Shown: positions 8,009 to 17,128 of the stretch, one piece after another
Layout: each line of letters starts with the position of its first letter
How positions within the stretch are numbered: position 1 is the first letter of the stretch
Origin: JAIOSM01 sp023143455
Lineage (GTDB): Bacteria; Desulfobacterota; Desulfobacteria; Desulfobacterales; Desulfobacteraceae
Length of the DNA stretch: 64,000 bases
Direction: 5' to 3'
Assembly: GCA_030632885.1 (NCBI GenBank)
Contig: DAOVTW010000001.1
Coordinates: forward strand, 1 to 64,000
Translations under genes and position numbers: made by a program
Notes under the pieces: generated by a model
What the model was told of the DNA's origin: nothing
What the model saw: only the letters and a program-made list of their open reading frames with translations
Databases searched by the model: none

Positions 8009-9460
8009 TTAATTTTTGCTGAAAAAATACCCTTTTTTCACTTTAAAAGGGTATGCTCTCAGATCTTCATCCCTTACCCTGAAGTAAATGTCAGCATTAT
8101 ATTGAAAAACTTTGTAATTTTCCCAGCTATTTATATCTTTTCTGAATATTTTGAAGATGTCGTTTTTAATATGACAAGTTGTGTTATAGGAGTTACCTCT
8201 TAAATAGCTCCCGGGAAATTGTATTTCAGTTTTAAGGTTATTTTTTTGAGAAGGAGAGTTTTTTATGTAACATCCATATTTGTTATAGTCATCTTTTGGG
8301 TTAAAGATTGTAGATTCGTCCAGTAGCTCTTTGAGCTTTTTCCCGGTTATTTCTTTTGCCCCACTGTCTATTACATGTTGGTTTGTAGTTATTTCTTCCC
8401 AGTTTTTTAAATTTGGTGTTTTTTCAGTGTTTATGATTGTTTCCCCTTGAATAAAATTTATCAAATTTTGGGTATAGGTTATATCAAATAAATGGGACCA
8501 TGCCGAGCCATGTCCGGTGTGGTTGATAGGGGCGTCAATAATCATGGTAATGGCGTTTGAAGAGATATTATCTGTTATGATCTCAGCCTTTTTCCCAGCA
8601 TCAAAGGGATCGTTTTGGAAAAAGAAAAAGGCTAAGTTGCCTTTTTTTACTGAATTGATAAGAGTTTTAAACTCGGGGTTCTGGTTTTTGAAATTTTGGG
8701 ATTTTTCTTTTTTCCCATGTGCTGCTGGAGCTGCTAATATATAGTAAACATTAGGGCTGTCAATATGGCGGGATGCATATAGGATTGACCATGCACCTCT
8801 TGACTGTCCAGCAAAAACAATTTTTTTATAACCCATTGTTTTGTACTCGTTGAATAATTCTGAAATAAATATTGCAATATCCGGTATCATAAGAGGAGAC
8901 CTATTGTAAAAAGGGATGTTTACTTTTGCAATATCAAATCCATTTTTGTTCATTGTTTTAACATATTTGGGGAGTTGTTCATTATTTAATGCAGGCGGCC
9001 AAAGGCTACCTGAATAACCAGGGAAATAAAAAATGATGCCTTTTGCTTTTTGATGCCCATATGAAATACTTTTTGACGGGAAAACTATATTTGTGCCAAG
9101 TGTTTCCTCTGTTACCATGGGGAAATTGTATAGTTGTTTTTTCCCTTGATAATATATTTTGCATTTCCCATCCAATCCAATCTTGTCACAATATTTTAAA
9201 ACTCTTTCATAGGCTCCCACCTTGTTACATTCACTATAATTGCATCGCCAGGATACTGAATATCTTCCATTTTCAGAAACAGCAAAGTATAAAGGATACG
9301 GAAGATTTTGATAATCGTCTGTAAAATTTTTAACAACCGAAGGAGAAAGGCTGATTTTTTTATCAGAGATCCTATCCGGTTTGACAATTGAAAGGATACA
9401 TGAATTTAGCAACAACATTGAAACGGTAATGGATAAGAATAAAAGTTTTTTCATAATCAA
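8009..9460 (-). CDS. Lipoprotein with alpha/beta-hydrolase-like domain
   Basis: A 483-residue predicted lipoprotein: the lipobox LLLNSC gives lipidation at about Cys 21. The middle part has an alpha/beta-hydrolase fold with a nucleophile elbow GQSRGAW (GxSxG), a candidate acid in FQNDPFDAGKK and a candidate base in NHTGHGSAW. A beta strand plus glycine turn (IIFYFPGYSGS) precedes the elbow, as in serine hydrolases. I do not recognise a named family, and the substrate is unknown. It is monocistronic, converges with the hypothetical gene at 7603, and carries a terminator inside its last codons. Confidence 0.7.
   Translation of the reverse strand: MIMKKLLFLSITVSMLLLNSCILSIVKPDRISDKKISLSPSVVKNFTDDYQNLPYPLYFAVSENGRYSVSWRCNYSECNKVGAYERVLKYCDKIGLDGKCKIYYQGKKQLYNFPMVTEETLGTNIVFPSKSISYGHQKAKGIIFYFPGYSGSLWPPALNNEQLPKYVKTMNKNGFDIAKVNIPFYNRSPLMIPDIAIFISELFNEYKTMGYKKIVFAGQSRGAWSILYASRHIDSPNVYYILAAPAAHGKKEKSQNFKNQNPEFKTLINSVKKGNLAFFFFQNDPFDAGKKAEIITDNISSNAITMIIDAPINHTGHGSAWSHLFDITYTQNLINFIQGETIINTEKTPNLKNWEEITTNQHVIDSGAKEITGKKLKELLDESTIFNPKDDYNKYGCYIKNSPSQKNNLKTEIQFPGSYLRGNSYNTTCHIKNDIFKIFRKDINSWENYKVFQYNADIYFRVRDEDLRAYPFKVKKGYFFSKN
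8022..8054 (-). terminator. Rho-independent terminator inside the 3' end of the lipoprotein gene
   Basis: ATACCCTTTT (8027-8036) pairs perfectly with AAAAGGGTAT (8045-8054) around an 8-base loop. On the reverse strand a run of T (8022-8027) follows. The hairpin overlaps the last codons of the reverse-strand gene ending at 8009. Confidence 0.6.
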
Positions 9461-9489
9461 CCTTTCATAATAGTTTAATAAACACCAAG

Positions 9490-9576
9490 TTATACAAATT
9501 TATGAAAACCTGAATGTCTTTTAGTTATTGTATCTATACTTTTGCCCGAATGAATACATTTTGTTTCAATATGCAT
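9490..9576 (-). pseudogene. Remnant start of a Cys/Met-metabolism PLP enzyme gene
   Basis: An ATG at 9576 with a strong RBS (AAAGGAG) opens a 28-codon frame starting MHIETKCIHSGKSIDTIT. This closely resembles the N-terminus of cystathionine gamma-synthase or methionine gamma-lyase family enzymes. After about 17 residues the resemblance ends and a stop follows at 9490. The remaining roughly 380 codons of such an enzyme are absent, so this looks like the stub left by a deletion. Confidence 0.4.
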
Positions 9577-9586
9577 ATTTTCTCCT

Positions 9587-10004
9587 TTAGCATTTATTCG
9601 CGCTATAGTGCCGAACAACCGATTTCACACCATTTATCATGCTGACATTTCCAAAGCAAAAACATTTGGTTAAATAATTTTCTTTTAGTTTCAGAGCCCT
9701 GAATATTTGTTTTTCTGAATATCCTTTTTTACAAAACCTGATTATGTTACCGTCCAATTCTTCTGAAAACGTAAGCTTACTTTTTATTCTATTTTTTCCA
9801 TTATTTAGTTTTGGATAATGACTACAAAGCAGAGTATCAAAATTCAATTTCAAGTACTTCTTTTTGCATATGGGACTGCCCGGTATCTATCATCAGATCT
9901 CCGAGCACATAGCAATAAGTGGTCATCAAAGGCAGACCAACGAAGGACTAACCCAGTTTAAATCCTTTAATCCCATTGAAATCGTATTTCTTACAAAGCC
10001 TCAT
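9587..10004 (-). pseudogene. Internally deleted MBL-fold metallo-hydrolase
   Basis: The frame from ATG 10004 reads MRLCKKYDFNGIKGFKLG, an in-frame TAG (probably a former Trp), then LPLMTTYCYVLGDLMIDTG and SHMQKEVLEI. This is the N-terminal strand region of MBL-fold hydrolases. It then jumps, out of frame, to the typical C-terminus LNFDTLLCSHYPKLNNGKNR ... EKQIFRALKL ... FGNVSMINGVKSVVRH ending at 9587. The middle, including the HxHxDH metal site, is missing. The gene therefore has a premature stop and an internal deletion and cannot be active. Confidence 0.55.
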
Positions 10005-10013
10005 TATATTTAT

Positions 10014-10559
10014 TTATTCACACCAATTTTCAGGTTTATTCAGCACGTCTGCGCATATTATCTTGCCGCTTGTGCTACCAATCACACCGGGACGAAGTTC
10101 ATTAACCATCCATGCATCAGCGTGTTCATCAGGAATCGGGTGGGATGCTTCAAATCCGAGGGCACCTGCTGGTTTGAATCCAAAGGACGGATAGTAGTCA
10201 GGATGTCCAAGTACAAACACCACTTCAACCCCTGATTCTGACAATAGTCTCATTCCCTCTTCAATGAGCTGGCCACCAATACCTTGACGTTGTGAATCAG
10301 GAAGAACTGCAAGCGGTGCAAGTATTGAAGCTGATATTGATTCTTCAGAACCTGTGATATAAGCTTTTGTGAACAGGATATGCCCAATTGCCTGCTTATC
10401 GTCAAAAGCAAGAAGAGACAACAAGGGCATTGCTGTAGGGTCACCTAACAATCCATTTACAAGCTTTGCAATCTCGGGACCGTGTTCATTGCCAAATGCT
10501 TGCGTTTCAACATATAGTACATCTTTTAAATCTGATTCTGTGGCTTTTCTTATTTTCAT
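10014..10559 (-). CDS. GNAT-family N-acetyltransferase (YhbS-like)
   Basis: A 181-residue acetyltransferase. The acetyl-CoA binding motif A is visible as LAVLPDSQRQGIGGQLIEEG (the Q/RxxGxG/A pattern). The C-terminal YPSFGFKPAG with a preceding VLGHPDYY is typical of the YhbS/COG3153 subgroup. These enzymes move an acetyl group from acetyl-CoA to an unknown small-molecule or protein amine. It is encoded upstream of the decayed MBL gene on the same strand. No anomalies are seen. Confidence 0.85.
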   Translation of the reverse strand: MKIRKATESDLKDVLYVETQAFGNEHGPEIAKLVNGLLGDPTAMPLLSLLAFDDKQAIGHILFTKAYITGSEESISASILAPLAVLPDSQRQGIGGQLIEEGMRLLSESGVEVVFVLGHPDYYPSFGFKPAGALGFEASHPIPDEHADAWMVNELRPGVIGSTSGKIICADVLNKPENWCE

Positions 10560-10607
10560 TTTCCGTATTTTTTGTTTTGGCGAGGCACTTAATACATTAT
10601 TCTTACT

Positions 10608-11327
10608 TTATAGTTCTTTTATCAATTGCACCATATCTTTTACAGCTTGTTCCATACCTGTCATGACTGCGCGGGAGACAATACTGTGTCCAATACTGAA
10701 TTCACTGATTTCATTCAATCCTTTAAATGCTTTGATTGAATTATAACAGATTCCATGCCCGGCATTTACACCAAGCTTGAGTTTGCTTCCAATTTTGGCA
10801 GCATCAACAATGCGTGAAAATTCAGCTTTTTTTATGCTGTCTGAGGTTGCATCACAAAATGCACCCGTATGTATTTCAATCATGTCGGCGTTGATTTTAT
10901 GAGCAATTTTGATTTGATCCAGATCAGGGTCAATAAATATACATACATCAATACCATTGTTTTTAAGCGTTGCAACAGCTTCTTTGATGTTGTCCTGATG
11001 AGTAATAATATCAAGTCCACCTTCTGTTGTGAGCTCTTCACGTTTTTCAGGCACAAGCGTTACAACATCTGGTTTAATATCAAGGGCAATACCAAGCATT
11101 CCAGTTGTAGCAGCCATTTCCAGGATAAGTTTTGTTCGTACGACTTGTTTTAACAATCTTACATCTCTTGTTTGAATATGACGTCTGTCTTCTCTTAAAT
11201 GTACTACAATTCCATCAGCTCCAGCTGTCTCTGCTGCAATAGCAGCTGCTATTGGTTCAGGATATTTGGCCCCCCGGGCTTCTCTTAAAGTTGCAACGTG
11301 ATCAACATTTACTGCAAGGTGTGCCAT
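10608..11327 (-). CDS. pdxJ: Pyridoxine 5'-phosphate synthase
   Basis: A full-length 239-residue PdxJ. It condenses 1-deoxy-xylulose 5-phosphate with 3-amino-2-oxopropyl phosphate to make pyridoxine 5'-phosphate, the last ring-forming step of the DXP-dependent vitamin B6 pathway. Diagnostic stretches are LAVNVDHVATLREARG at the N-terminus, DGIVVHLREDRRHI, and the late LGVNAGHGI and EFSIGHSIVSRA. It adopts a TIM barrel. It lies last in a reverse-strand string phoH-pgpH-ybeY-pdxJ, about 30 bases after ybeY, so co-transcription is likely. Confidence 0.95.
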   Translation of the reverse strand: MAHLAVNVDHVATLREARGAKYPEPIAAAIAAETAGADGIVVHLREDRRHIQTRDVRLLKQVVRTKLILEMAATTGMLGIALDIKPDVVTLVPEKREELTTEGGLDIITHQDNIKEAVATLKNNGIDVCIFIDPDLDQIKIAHKINADMIEIHTGAFCDATSDSIKKAEFSRIVDAAKIGSKLKLGVNAGHGICYNSIKAFKGLNEISEFSIGHSIVSRAVMTGMEQAVKDMVQLIKEL

Positions 11328-11356
11328 TATAAAATCTCCTTTTAAAGTACATTTTT

Positions 11357-11845
11357 TTAAAATGCATGTAAGTTTGTATCGTCTTCAATTAATTTTAAAA
11401 GTTCAAGGCTTTTTGCTTCCATTTTTATAAAATGGTCTTCTCCTTTCTCATGATCATATCCAATTAAATGAAGTATGCCATGAATAAGGAGTTGAGATAT
11501 TCTTTGTTCCAGAGTAATTTTTGCTTGATCTGCCTCGAAAATAGCCGTTTCAACAGATATTACCACATCACCAAGAAGTTTTGTTCCAGGGAGTATTTTT
11601 GTGTCTTTATTATTATCATCACTAATTTCAAGCATGGGAAAGGAAAGCACATTGGTTGGTTTTTGATAGCCACGGAAAGTATTATTTAATTTTTCAATTT
11701 CAGTATTATCAGTAAATAAAATAGAGATTTCATGGTCGTTATATCCCAAGGCGTTTAAGATCTGTGCTATCTTTTTGCTGATTCTGTCCTTTGGCAGCTT
11801 CTTCAGGTTTTGTTTGTTGTTTATTAGTATCTTTTGGTTTTCCAT
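11357..11845 (-). CDS. ybeY: Endoribonuclease YbeY, 16S rRNA maturation
   Basis: A zinc-dependent single-strand endoribonuclease acting in 16S rRNA 3' end processing and ribosome quality control. The metal site HGILHLIGYDHEKGEDH matches the family's HxxxHxxGYDH motif. The upstream GYQKPTNVLSFPM matches the conserved PTDVLSFP. I use the ATG at 11845; a longer start at 11887 would add a Lys-rich leader. Even so, the gene overlaps the 3' end of the upstream pgpH-type gene by about 107 bases in another frame. The order phoH-pgpH-ybeY is common in bacteria. Confidence 0.92.
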   Translation of the reverse strand: MENQKILINNKQNLKKLPKDRISKKIAQILNALGYNDHEISILFTDNTEIEKLNNTFRGYQKPTNVLSFPMLEISDDNNKDTKILPGTKLLGDVVISVETAIFEADQAKITLEQRISQLLIHGILHLIGYDHEKGEDHFIKMEAKSLELLKLIEDDTNLHAF

Positions 11846-14147
11846 TTTTTTCTTTTTGATTTTCCTTTGTTTTTTCAGGATATTCAATTCTACTATGATA
11901 TATGCCTGTCAGAATATTGTTAAAATTTTTGGCAATTTCGTGTAAATCTTTCAGGGTCAGTTCACATTCATCAAGTTGTCCATCTGCAAAGATGCTGTTA
12001 ATAAGGTCTTTGACTTTTCCCTGTATTCTCGCCGAAGTAGGGCGTTCTAAAGTTCTTGCTGCAGCTTCAACAACATCGGCAAGCATTACAATTCCTGCTT
12101 CCCTTGTTTGTGGTTTTGGACCGGGATACCTGAAATTTGCTTCATTTGTCTGGTCCTCACCTTTTAGTTGAATATGTTTATTATAAAAATATTGAATAAG
12201 GGTAGTTCCATGATGCTGTTGGATTGTATCAATCACTTCAACACTCAGTTTGTTTTCTTTTGCTAGTTCAACCCCTTTTTTTACATGCTTAATAAGAATA
12301 AGAGCAGACATGCTAGGTGAAACTTTGTCATGTCTGTTTTTCCCGTTTGCCTGATTTTCAATAAAGTAGAGGGGCTGACCAAGCTTGCCTATATCATGAT
12401 AATATGCGCATACTTTTGTTCTGAGGTGATTTGCACCAATTGCTGATGCTGCAGCTTCAGCAAGAGTTGCCACAATAACACTATGGTTATATGTGCCTGG
12501 GGCTTCTATCATCAGTCTTTTCATTATTGGCTGGTCAAGGTTGGCAAATTCTAAAAGTTTTATTTTTGTTGTATAACCAAAGAACATTTCTATTAAAGGA
12601 GTTAAGCCAGCACTAATAATCCCTGCAATAATCCCACCTGAAAATGCAAGGGCAATCTCTTTTAGTATTATAATCACATCCGGGCGGGCAGAAGAATAAA
12701 TGCTGAGTGCAAATATAATAAACACGTTAAATACAGCAAGTTTAAAACCACCGACTATAAAATCTTTTCTCTCATTACATTCTTTTATCCAGTATGCTCC
12801 AATTACAGATGATAGAAAAAAGAAAATAAAGACTTGCAGGCTGCTTGAAAAGAGCAGAGCTGTTAGAATAGATAGGGCTATGGCAAAAAATAATGCAACT
12901 TCAAATCCTAGAAAAAAGCATATGGTCATTGCCCCGGCTGGAAGCGGAATTCCCATAAATATTGATACAGAAGACATGTCCTGAGATAGCCCCGTGCTTG
13001 CCGATTTTGCAATTGGTATTGAGAGATTTGCCATGGGGATTGAAAGTTTTGCAATTAACAGGAAGATAAAAAGCATCGATGCAATAAAAAGCATGTTTTT
13101 GCTGTGATTATTTTGAAGTTTCATATGATCTTTGAGAAAGAGTATGTAAACAACAAGCAGGCAGAGAAAGGTAACAAGGGCCATCCCTATGCTTTTTCTA
13201 AACCTGTTATTATCTTTAATTTGACTTTTTAAGGTTTTAAGTTTAACAAGCTTGATCTCGCTGACTCTCTCACCCTCTCTTAAGATCATCTCGCCAGCTT
13301 TTATTTTATATAATACAGGTTTTATTTCAGATACAGCTTTTTCAATTCTATTTTTTGTTTCATTTGTATTTATGGTGATATTCGGTCGAATAAGTAGTTG
13401 AGATAAGTCTACAATGCAAATGCTCAGGTTATAATTCATGTTTTTCAAAAGCGGGTCCCCAACAATTCTAACCATTGTCTGGGCCTGTTCAATGCCATAA
13501 ATGCCCTTAAGCTTTGTCACCAGGCTTTCTTCAGAAGAGCTGATTGTCCTGAGAATAATGCCTTTATCTTGTTCCTTTAATAATAGTTCTTTGTTTGCTA
13601 CTACTCCGGTGCTGAGTATTTCAGATATTATAATAGTAATTTTTCCAGCAATATTTTTTGAGAATCTATTATTATATAAAATTTTAAAAGCACCATTACT
13701 TATGGTTATTCCAAGGTGTTTTTCAAAGTTCTGTTTTTCTTTTAGTATTATTTCAAATGGAGGAAGAGGTGCATCAGATTTGCCAGCGCTATTTTCTTTA
13801 ATTAATTCCCTCAAAGAGTCAAAACTTTTTTGAATTCCTTCTACTATTTCATCCCTGAGGTTTGAATCAAAGTCATATACTATTTTTACTAAGTCCTTTG
13901 TATTAATGATTTTTTGCTCTGTGGCCTCTTTATCCTCAATAAAAAAATCTTTTGGTGCTTTTATATCCCGGCTTGCAATGTCACCAATTTCATACGATAA
14001 GGTTAATTTGTCTTCACCAGGGTAGAACACCAGTGTAAAGACCAATGTCACAACAATGAGAATTCCCCATAGAATTGTGGATTTGGACTCAAGAAACACA
14101 TTTAACGAGTCTGTTTTATTTATTTTTTGAAGTATTTTTTTGTTCAT
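11739..14147 (-). CDS. 7TM-HD family cyclic-di-AMP phosphodiesterase (PgpH type)
   Basis: A membrane protein of about 800 residues: an extracytoplasmic 7TMR-HDED sensor region at about 60-310, seven clustered transmembrane helices at about 320-530, then an HD phosphohydrolase domain. The HD metal ligands are visible in TYNHSVIVATLAEAA and VCAYYHDIGKLGQP. Homologues such as Listeria PgpH hydrolyse cyclic di-AMP; whether this host makes that nucleotide cannot be told from this window. The C-terminal 40 residues are a Lys/Asn/Gln-rich low-complexity tail that overlaps ybeY. ATG 14147 overlaps the phoH 3' end by about 30 bases, giving translational coupling. Confidence 0.9.
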   Translation of the reverse strand: MNKKILQKINKTDSLNVFLESKSTILWGILIVVTLVFTLVFYPGEDKLTLSYEIGDIASRDIKAPKDFFIEDKEATEQKIINTKDLVKIVYDFDSNLRDEIVEGIQKSFDSLRELIKENSAGKSDAPLPPFEIILKEKQNFEKHLGITISNGAFKILYNNRFSKNIAGKITIIISEILSTGVVANKELLLKEQDKGIILRTISSSEESLVTKLKGIYGIEQAQTMVRIVGDPLLKNMNYNLSICIVDLSQLLIRPNITINTNETKNRIEKAVSEIKPVLYKIKAGEMILREGERVSEIKLVKLKTLKSQIKDNNRFRKSIGMALVTFLCLLVVYILFLKDHMKLQNNHSKNMLFIASMLFIFLLIAKLSIPMANLSIPIAKSASTGLSQDMSSVSIFMGIPLPAGAMTICFFLGFEVALFFAIALSILTALLFSSSLQVFIFFFLSSVIGAYWIKECNERKDFIVGGFKLAVFNVFIIFALSIYSSARPDVIIILKEIALAFSGGIIAGIISAGLTPLIEMFFGYTTKIKLLEFANLDQPIMKRLMIEAPGTYNHSVIVATLAEAAASAIGANHLRTKVCAYYHDIGKLGQPLYFIENQANGKNRHDKVSPSMSALILIKHVKKGVELAKENKLSVEVIDTIQQHHGTTLIQYFYNKHIQLKGEDQTNEANFRYPGPKPQTREAGIVMLADVVEAAARTLERPTSARIQGKVKDLINSIFADGQLDECELTLKDLHEIAKNFNNILTGIYHSRIEYPEKTKENQKEKNGKPKDTNKQQTKPEEAAKGQNQQKDSTDLKRLGI

Positions 14148-15072
14148 AAGCTTCAATTATTTTAGACACAAGCTCATGCCTTACTATATCATTTTTGGAA
14201 AAATGTAAAATTTTTATTCCTTTAATATTATAAAGTAAATTTATTGCTTCAACAAGTCCTGATTTTTTTTCTGCAGGAAGGTCTGTCTGAGTAATATCTC
14301 CTGTAATAATTGCCCGGGAGGAAAATCCTATTCTGGTCAGAAACATCTTCATCTGCTCTGGAGTTGTATTTTGAGCTTCATCAAGGATTATAAATGCATT
14401 ATTAAGGGTTCTGCCACGCATAAAAGCCAAAGGAGCAATCTCAATCATACCCTGTTCAATCAGGGCTTGTGTCTTTTGAAAGTTAAACATTTCATATAAT
14501 GCATCAAAGAGAGGTCTTAAGTATGGATTGATCTTTTCAGCAAGGTCCCCAGGCAGAAATCCCAAGGCCTCCCCTGCTTCAACAGCAGGTCTGGTAAGAA
14601 TTATTTTTTTAACCTCGCCTTTTGAAAATGCTGCCACAGCCATTGCCATTGCAAGATATGTTTTACCGGTTCCTGCAGGGCCTATTGCAAAAAGAATGTC
14701 ATTTTCTCTTAATGCTTCAACATATTTTTTTTGGTTATTTGTTTTAGGGGCAATGGGTTTGCCATTTTCCATTGTCAGGATAGTGTTTAGAAAGACTGAT
14801 TTAATATCACAATCAATATTATTCTCCAGCATTTTTATTGCAGCTGCAATATCAGAAGGTTCAATGGAAAATTTTTTTTCAATTAACTTATAGAGTTGGT
14901 TAAGTACTTTTTCAGCAAGAATAATTTCATCTTTTTCTCCTGAAATTGATATTGTGCTCCCTCTTGCATTGATTGTTGTCCCTGTCCTTTGGGCAATGAT
15001 TGAAAGATTAGTGTTGTGTTGCCCAAAAAGTTCTCTTACATTTTCAATTGATTCAAATGTTATTGTTTTCAT
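14116..15072 (-). CDS. PhoH-family ATPase (YbeZ)
   Basis: A P-loop ATPase of the PhoH/YbeZ family, linked to RNA metabolism with its partner YbeY. The N-terminal 100 residues resemble a KH-like nucleic-acid binding region. Walker A reads FAIGPAGTGKTYLA, Walker B reads AFIILDEAQNTTPEQMKMF, and sensor I reads AIITGDITQTDLP. The length (about 318) is normal. The ATG at 15072 is preferred to an upstream TTG at 15090. It is the first gene of the reverse-strand string and is divergent from cvpA. Confidence 0.93.
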   Translation of the reverse strand: MKTITFESIENVRELFGQHNTNLSIIAQRTGTTINARGSTISISGEKDEIILAEKVLNQLYKLIEKKFSIEPSDIAAAIKMLENNIDCDIKSVFLNTILTMENGKPIAPKTNNQKKYVEALRENDILFAIGPAGTGKTYLAMAMAVAAFSKGEVKKIILTRPAVEAGEALGFLPGDLAEKINPYLRPLFDALYEMFNFQKTQALIEQGMIEIAPLAFMRGRTLNNAFIILDEAQNTTPEQMKMFLTRIGFSSRAIITGDITQTDLPAEKKSGLVEAINLLYNIKGIKILHFSKNDIVRHELVSKIIEAYEQKNTSKNK

Positions 15073-15181
15073 ATTGTTCAGTGTATCCAAAATAAATTAC
15101 AAATCAACAAAAAACTTGATAATTTTTCTTATCTTTGTTAGTTACTTATAACTAAAAAATAATTAAAACGGTGATTATTAT

Positions 15182-15703
15182 ATGAATTTTTTTGATATTG
15201 CAATAATAATAATAATTTCCTTTTGCCTGATTAGGGGTGTATTCAGAGGAATTCTAGGCGAACTTGCCAATATTATTGGTGTTGTTGCTGGATTTTACGG
15301 AGCCTACAATTATTATAGACAGTTCACACCTTTTCTTGAAAAATGGATCACAAGCCAGGCTTTAATAAGTGTTATTGTTTTTTTTGTATTATTCTCTTTG
15401 ATATTTGCATTCATTATTATCATCGCTATTGGTCTTGAAAAACTTTTAAAGGTTGCATTCTTAGGCTGGATTGATAAAACCTTTGGAGCGGCGTTTGGAG
15501 CTCTAAAAGGGATTTTAATAGCAGCAGTAATTTATATTGTCCTTACCAATGTTGTCCCTCAAAATAATGCCTTAATATCCCAATCAACGCTTGCCCCCTA
15601 TGTTGCAAGAGTTTCTTCAGTTTTGACCCTTTTTATATCAAAGAATATGACCCGGGGGGTTATGGAGAAATTCGAGAATATGGGAAAAATTTGGAAAAGT
15701 TAA
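15182..15703 (+). CDS. CvpA-family membrane protein
   Basis: A 173-residue integral membrane protein with four predicted helices (residues about 4-22, 25-45, 62-85, 100-122). The N-terminal DIAIIIIISFCLIRGVFRG and the following LGELANIIGVVAGFYGA match the CvpA family, named for colicin V production in E. coli; its general role is unclear. The gene ends inside the start of mazG (13-base overlap), so the two are coupled. It is divergent from phoH. Confidence 0.85.
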   Translation: MNFFDIAIIIIISFCLIRGVFRGILGELANIIGVVAGFYGAYNYYRQFTPFLEKWITSQALISVIVFFVLFSLIFAFIIIIAIGLEKLLKVAFLGWIDKTFGAAFGALKGILIAAVIYIVLTNVVPQNNALISQSTLAPYVARVSSVLTLFISKNMTRGVMEKFENMGKIWKS

Positions 15704-16482
15704 ATACGGCTCTTGAGATTATAAAAACCCTTCGTAACCCTGATGGCGGCTGCCCTTGGGACAGGCAACAAACGCCCATTTCAATGTGGAAATGCCTTAT
15801 CGAAGAAATCTATGAACTAAGAGATGCTATCTTGGACGATATCCCGGAAGATATTTCAGAAGAGCTTGGTGATGTTCTTTTCCAGCTTCTTTTTATTTCT
15901 GAAATATACAGCGAAAGAAAAGAATTTGACATATTTGATTCCATTAAAAAAGTGTCTGAAAAGATGATTCGTCGCCATCCTCATGTTTATGGCAAGGAAA
16001 TATTCAGCACAAAAAAAGAATTAATAGAAACCTGGGAAACCATCAAAAAGGAAGAAAAGAAAGAAGCAGGAAAGCAAGCTTTAGAATCAGAACTTGATTC
16101 AGTCCCTTCAGGAATGCCATCCCTATTGAGATGTCATAAAGTTTCAAGCTGTGCAGTGAAAGCAGGGTTTGATTGGGATAATATAGATGAAGTCTTAGAA
16201 AAAGTAAGAGAAGAATTTGAAGAACTTGAACAAGCAATTCATACAAAAGACAAAGCAGCCATGGCTGATGAATTGGGTGATGTTCTTTTTACCCTTGTAA
16301 ATGTTGCAAGATTTGTTGGAATCCATTCTGAAACTGCTCTGGCAGGATCAATAGATAAATTTGAAAGACGCTACAAGTATATGGAAAAATTACTTAAAGA
16401 ACAAGGTGCCTGTTTAAAAGATTTATCAAAAAAAGATAAAGAAGAATTATGGGGTAAAGCTAAAAATGTCTATGATAAATAA
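15691..16482 (+). CDS. mazG: Nucleoside triphosphate pyrophosphohydrolase MazG
   Basis: A two-domain, all-alpha NTP pyrophosphatase of 263 residues that hydrolyses (d)NTPs to monophosphates and pyrophosphate as house-cleaning. The first MazG domain starts LRNPDGGCPWDRQQT and carries the EExxE-12-ExxD metal motif (LIEEIYELRDAI ... ISEELGDVLFQLLF). The second repeats it (FEELEQAIHTKDKAAMADELGDVLFTLVN). The only suitable start is TTG at 15691, inside the cvpA end. It converges on the next gene with a 13-base 3' overlap. Confidence 0.93.
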   Translation: MEKLNTALEIIKTLRNPDGGCPWDRQQTPISMWKCLIEEIYELRDAILDDIPEDISEELGDVLFQLLFISEIYSERKEFDIFDSIKKVSEKMIRRHPHVYGKEIFSTKKELIETWETIKKEEKKEAGKQALESELDSVPSGMPSLLRCHKVSSCAVKAGFDWDNIDEVLEKVREEFEELEQAIHTKDKAAMADELGDVLFTLVNVARFVGIHSETALAGSIDKFERRYKYMEKLLKEQGACLKDLSKKDKEELWGKAKNVYDK

Positions 16483-16931
16483 TCCCCGCGTTGAAATTTG
16501 ATTTGTTCTGTATTGGCAAAAATAGCAAATTCTTTTGCCAGGTTTTTAATCTTTTCATCTGCATCAGGTGAATTCTTAACTTTTTCAAGCAGGCTTTGAG
16601 CATCGCTTATTATCTCTTTTAGTACAGAGTCAACATCCTTTAAAGAAGTTGAGTTGTCTTCAAGTTTTGATGAATATAGTTCAAGAAGTTCAAGTAGATA
16701 TTCTGTTTTATCAGTTATACTATTGGATGAATCAGATAATATAAAACTTTGTGTGGGTATCTCTTCTAAACTTTTGGGTTGTACAGTTTCCATTTTAGAA
16801 GGCTCCATATTCTCAAGAACTTTACCAAAAGTCTGTTTAAATGTATGATCGTTGGGGTTAATTGCATTGGGTTTTTTATTTTTATTAATAAATTGATGTG
16901 TGTCATTATTAACTTGATTTATATTTCCCAT
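16470..16931 (-). CDS. Conserved hypothetical protein in the flgM locus
   Basis: A 153-residue hydrophilic protein with no recognised domain. The N-terminal 40 residues are Asn-rich and probably disordered; residues about 75-145 are predicted helical (TEYLLELLELYSSKLED, then VDSVLKEIISDAQSLLEKVK). It has a strong RBS (AAGGAGAG) and lies downstream of the flgM gene on the same strand. A flagellar-export role is plausible from location only. It overlaps the mazG 3' end by 13 bases. Confidence 0.6.
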   Translation of the reverse strand: MGNINQVNNDTHQFINKNKKPNAINPNDHTFKQTFGKVLENMEPSKMETVQPKSLEEIPTQSFILSDSSNSITDKTEYLLELLELYSSKLEDNSTSLKDVDSVLKEIISDAQSLLEKVKNSPDADEKIKNLAKEFAIFANTEQIKFQRGDYLS

Positions 16932-17128
16932 CTTTCTCTCCTTCTTTTTTAAATGTTTTCAATATAAAATAAAGCAATGATCATGCCATGTCTATTGGTT
17001 TTTTGACTTTGTCAATCTAAGTATCTGAAAATAAAAGATTGTTAGAATGATCTTTGTTTGAATAGGAAGAATACCAAAAAGAGGTGTGTTCTGGAAAAGA
17101 GGCAAAATATGCCTAGTGTTGAAAGAAT

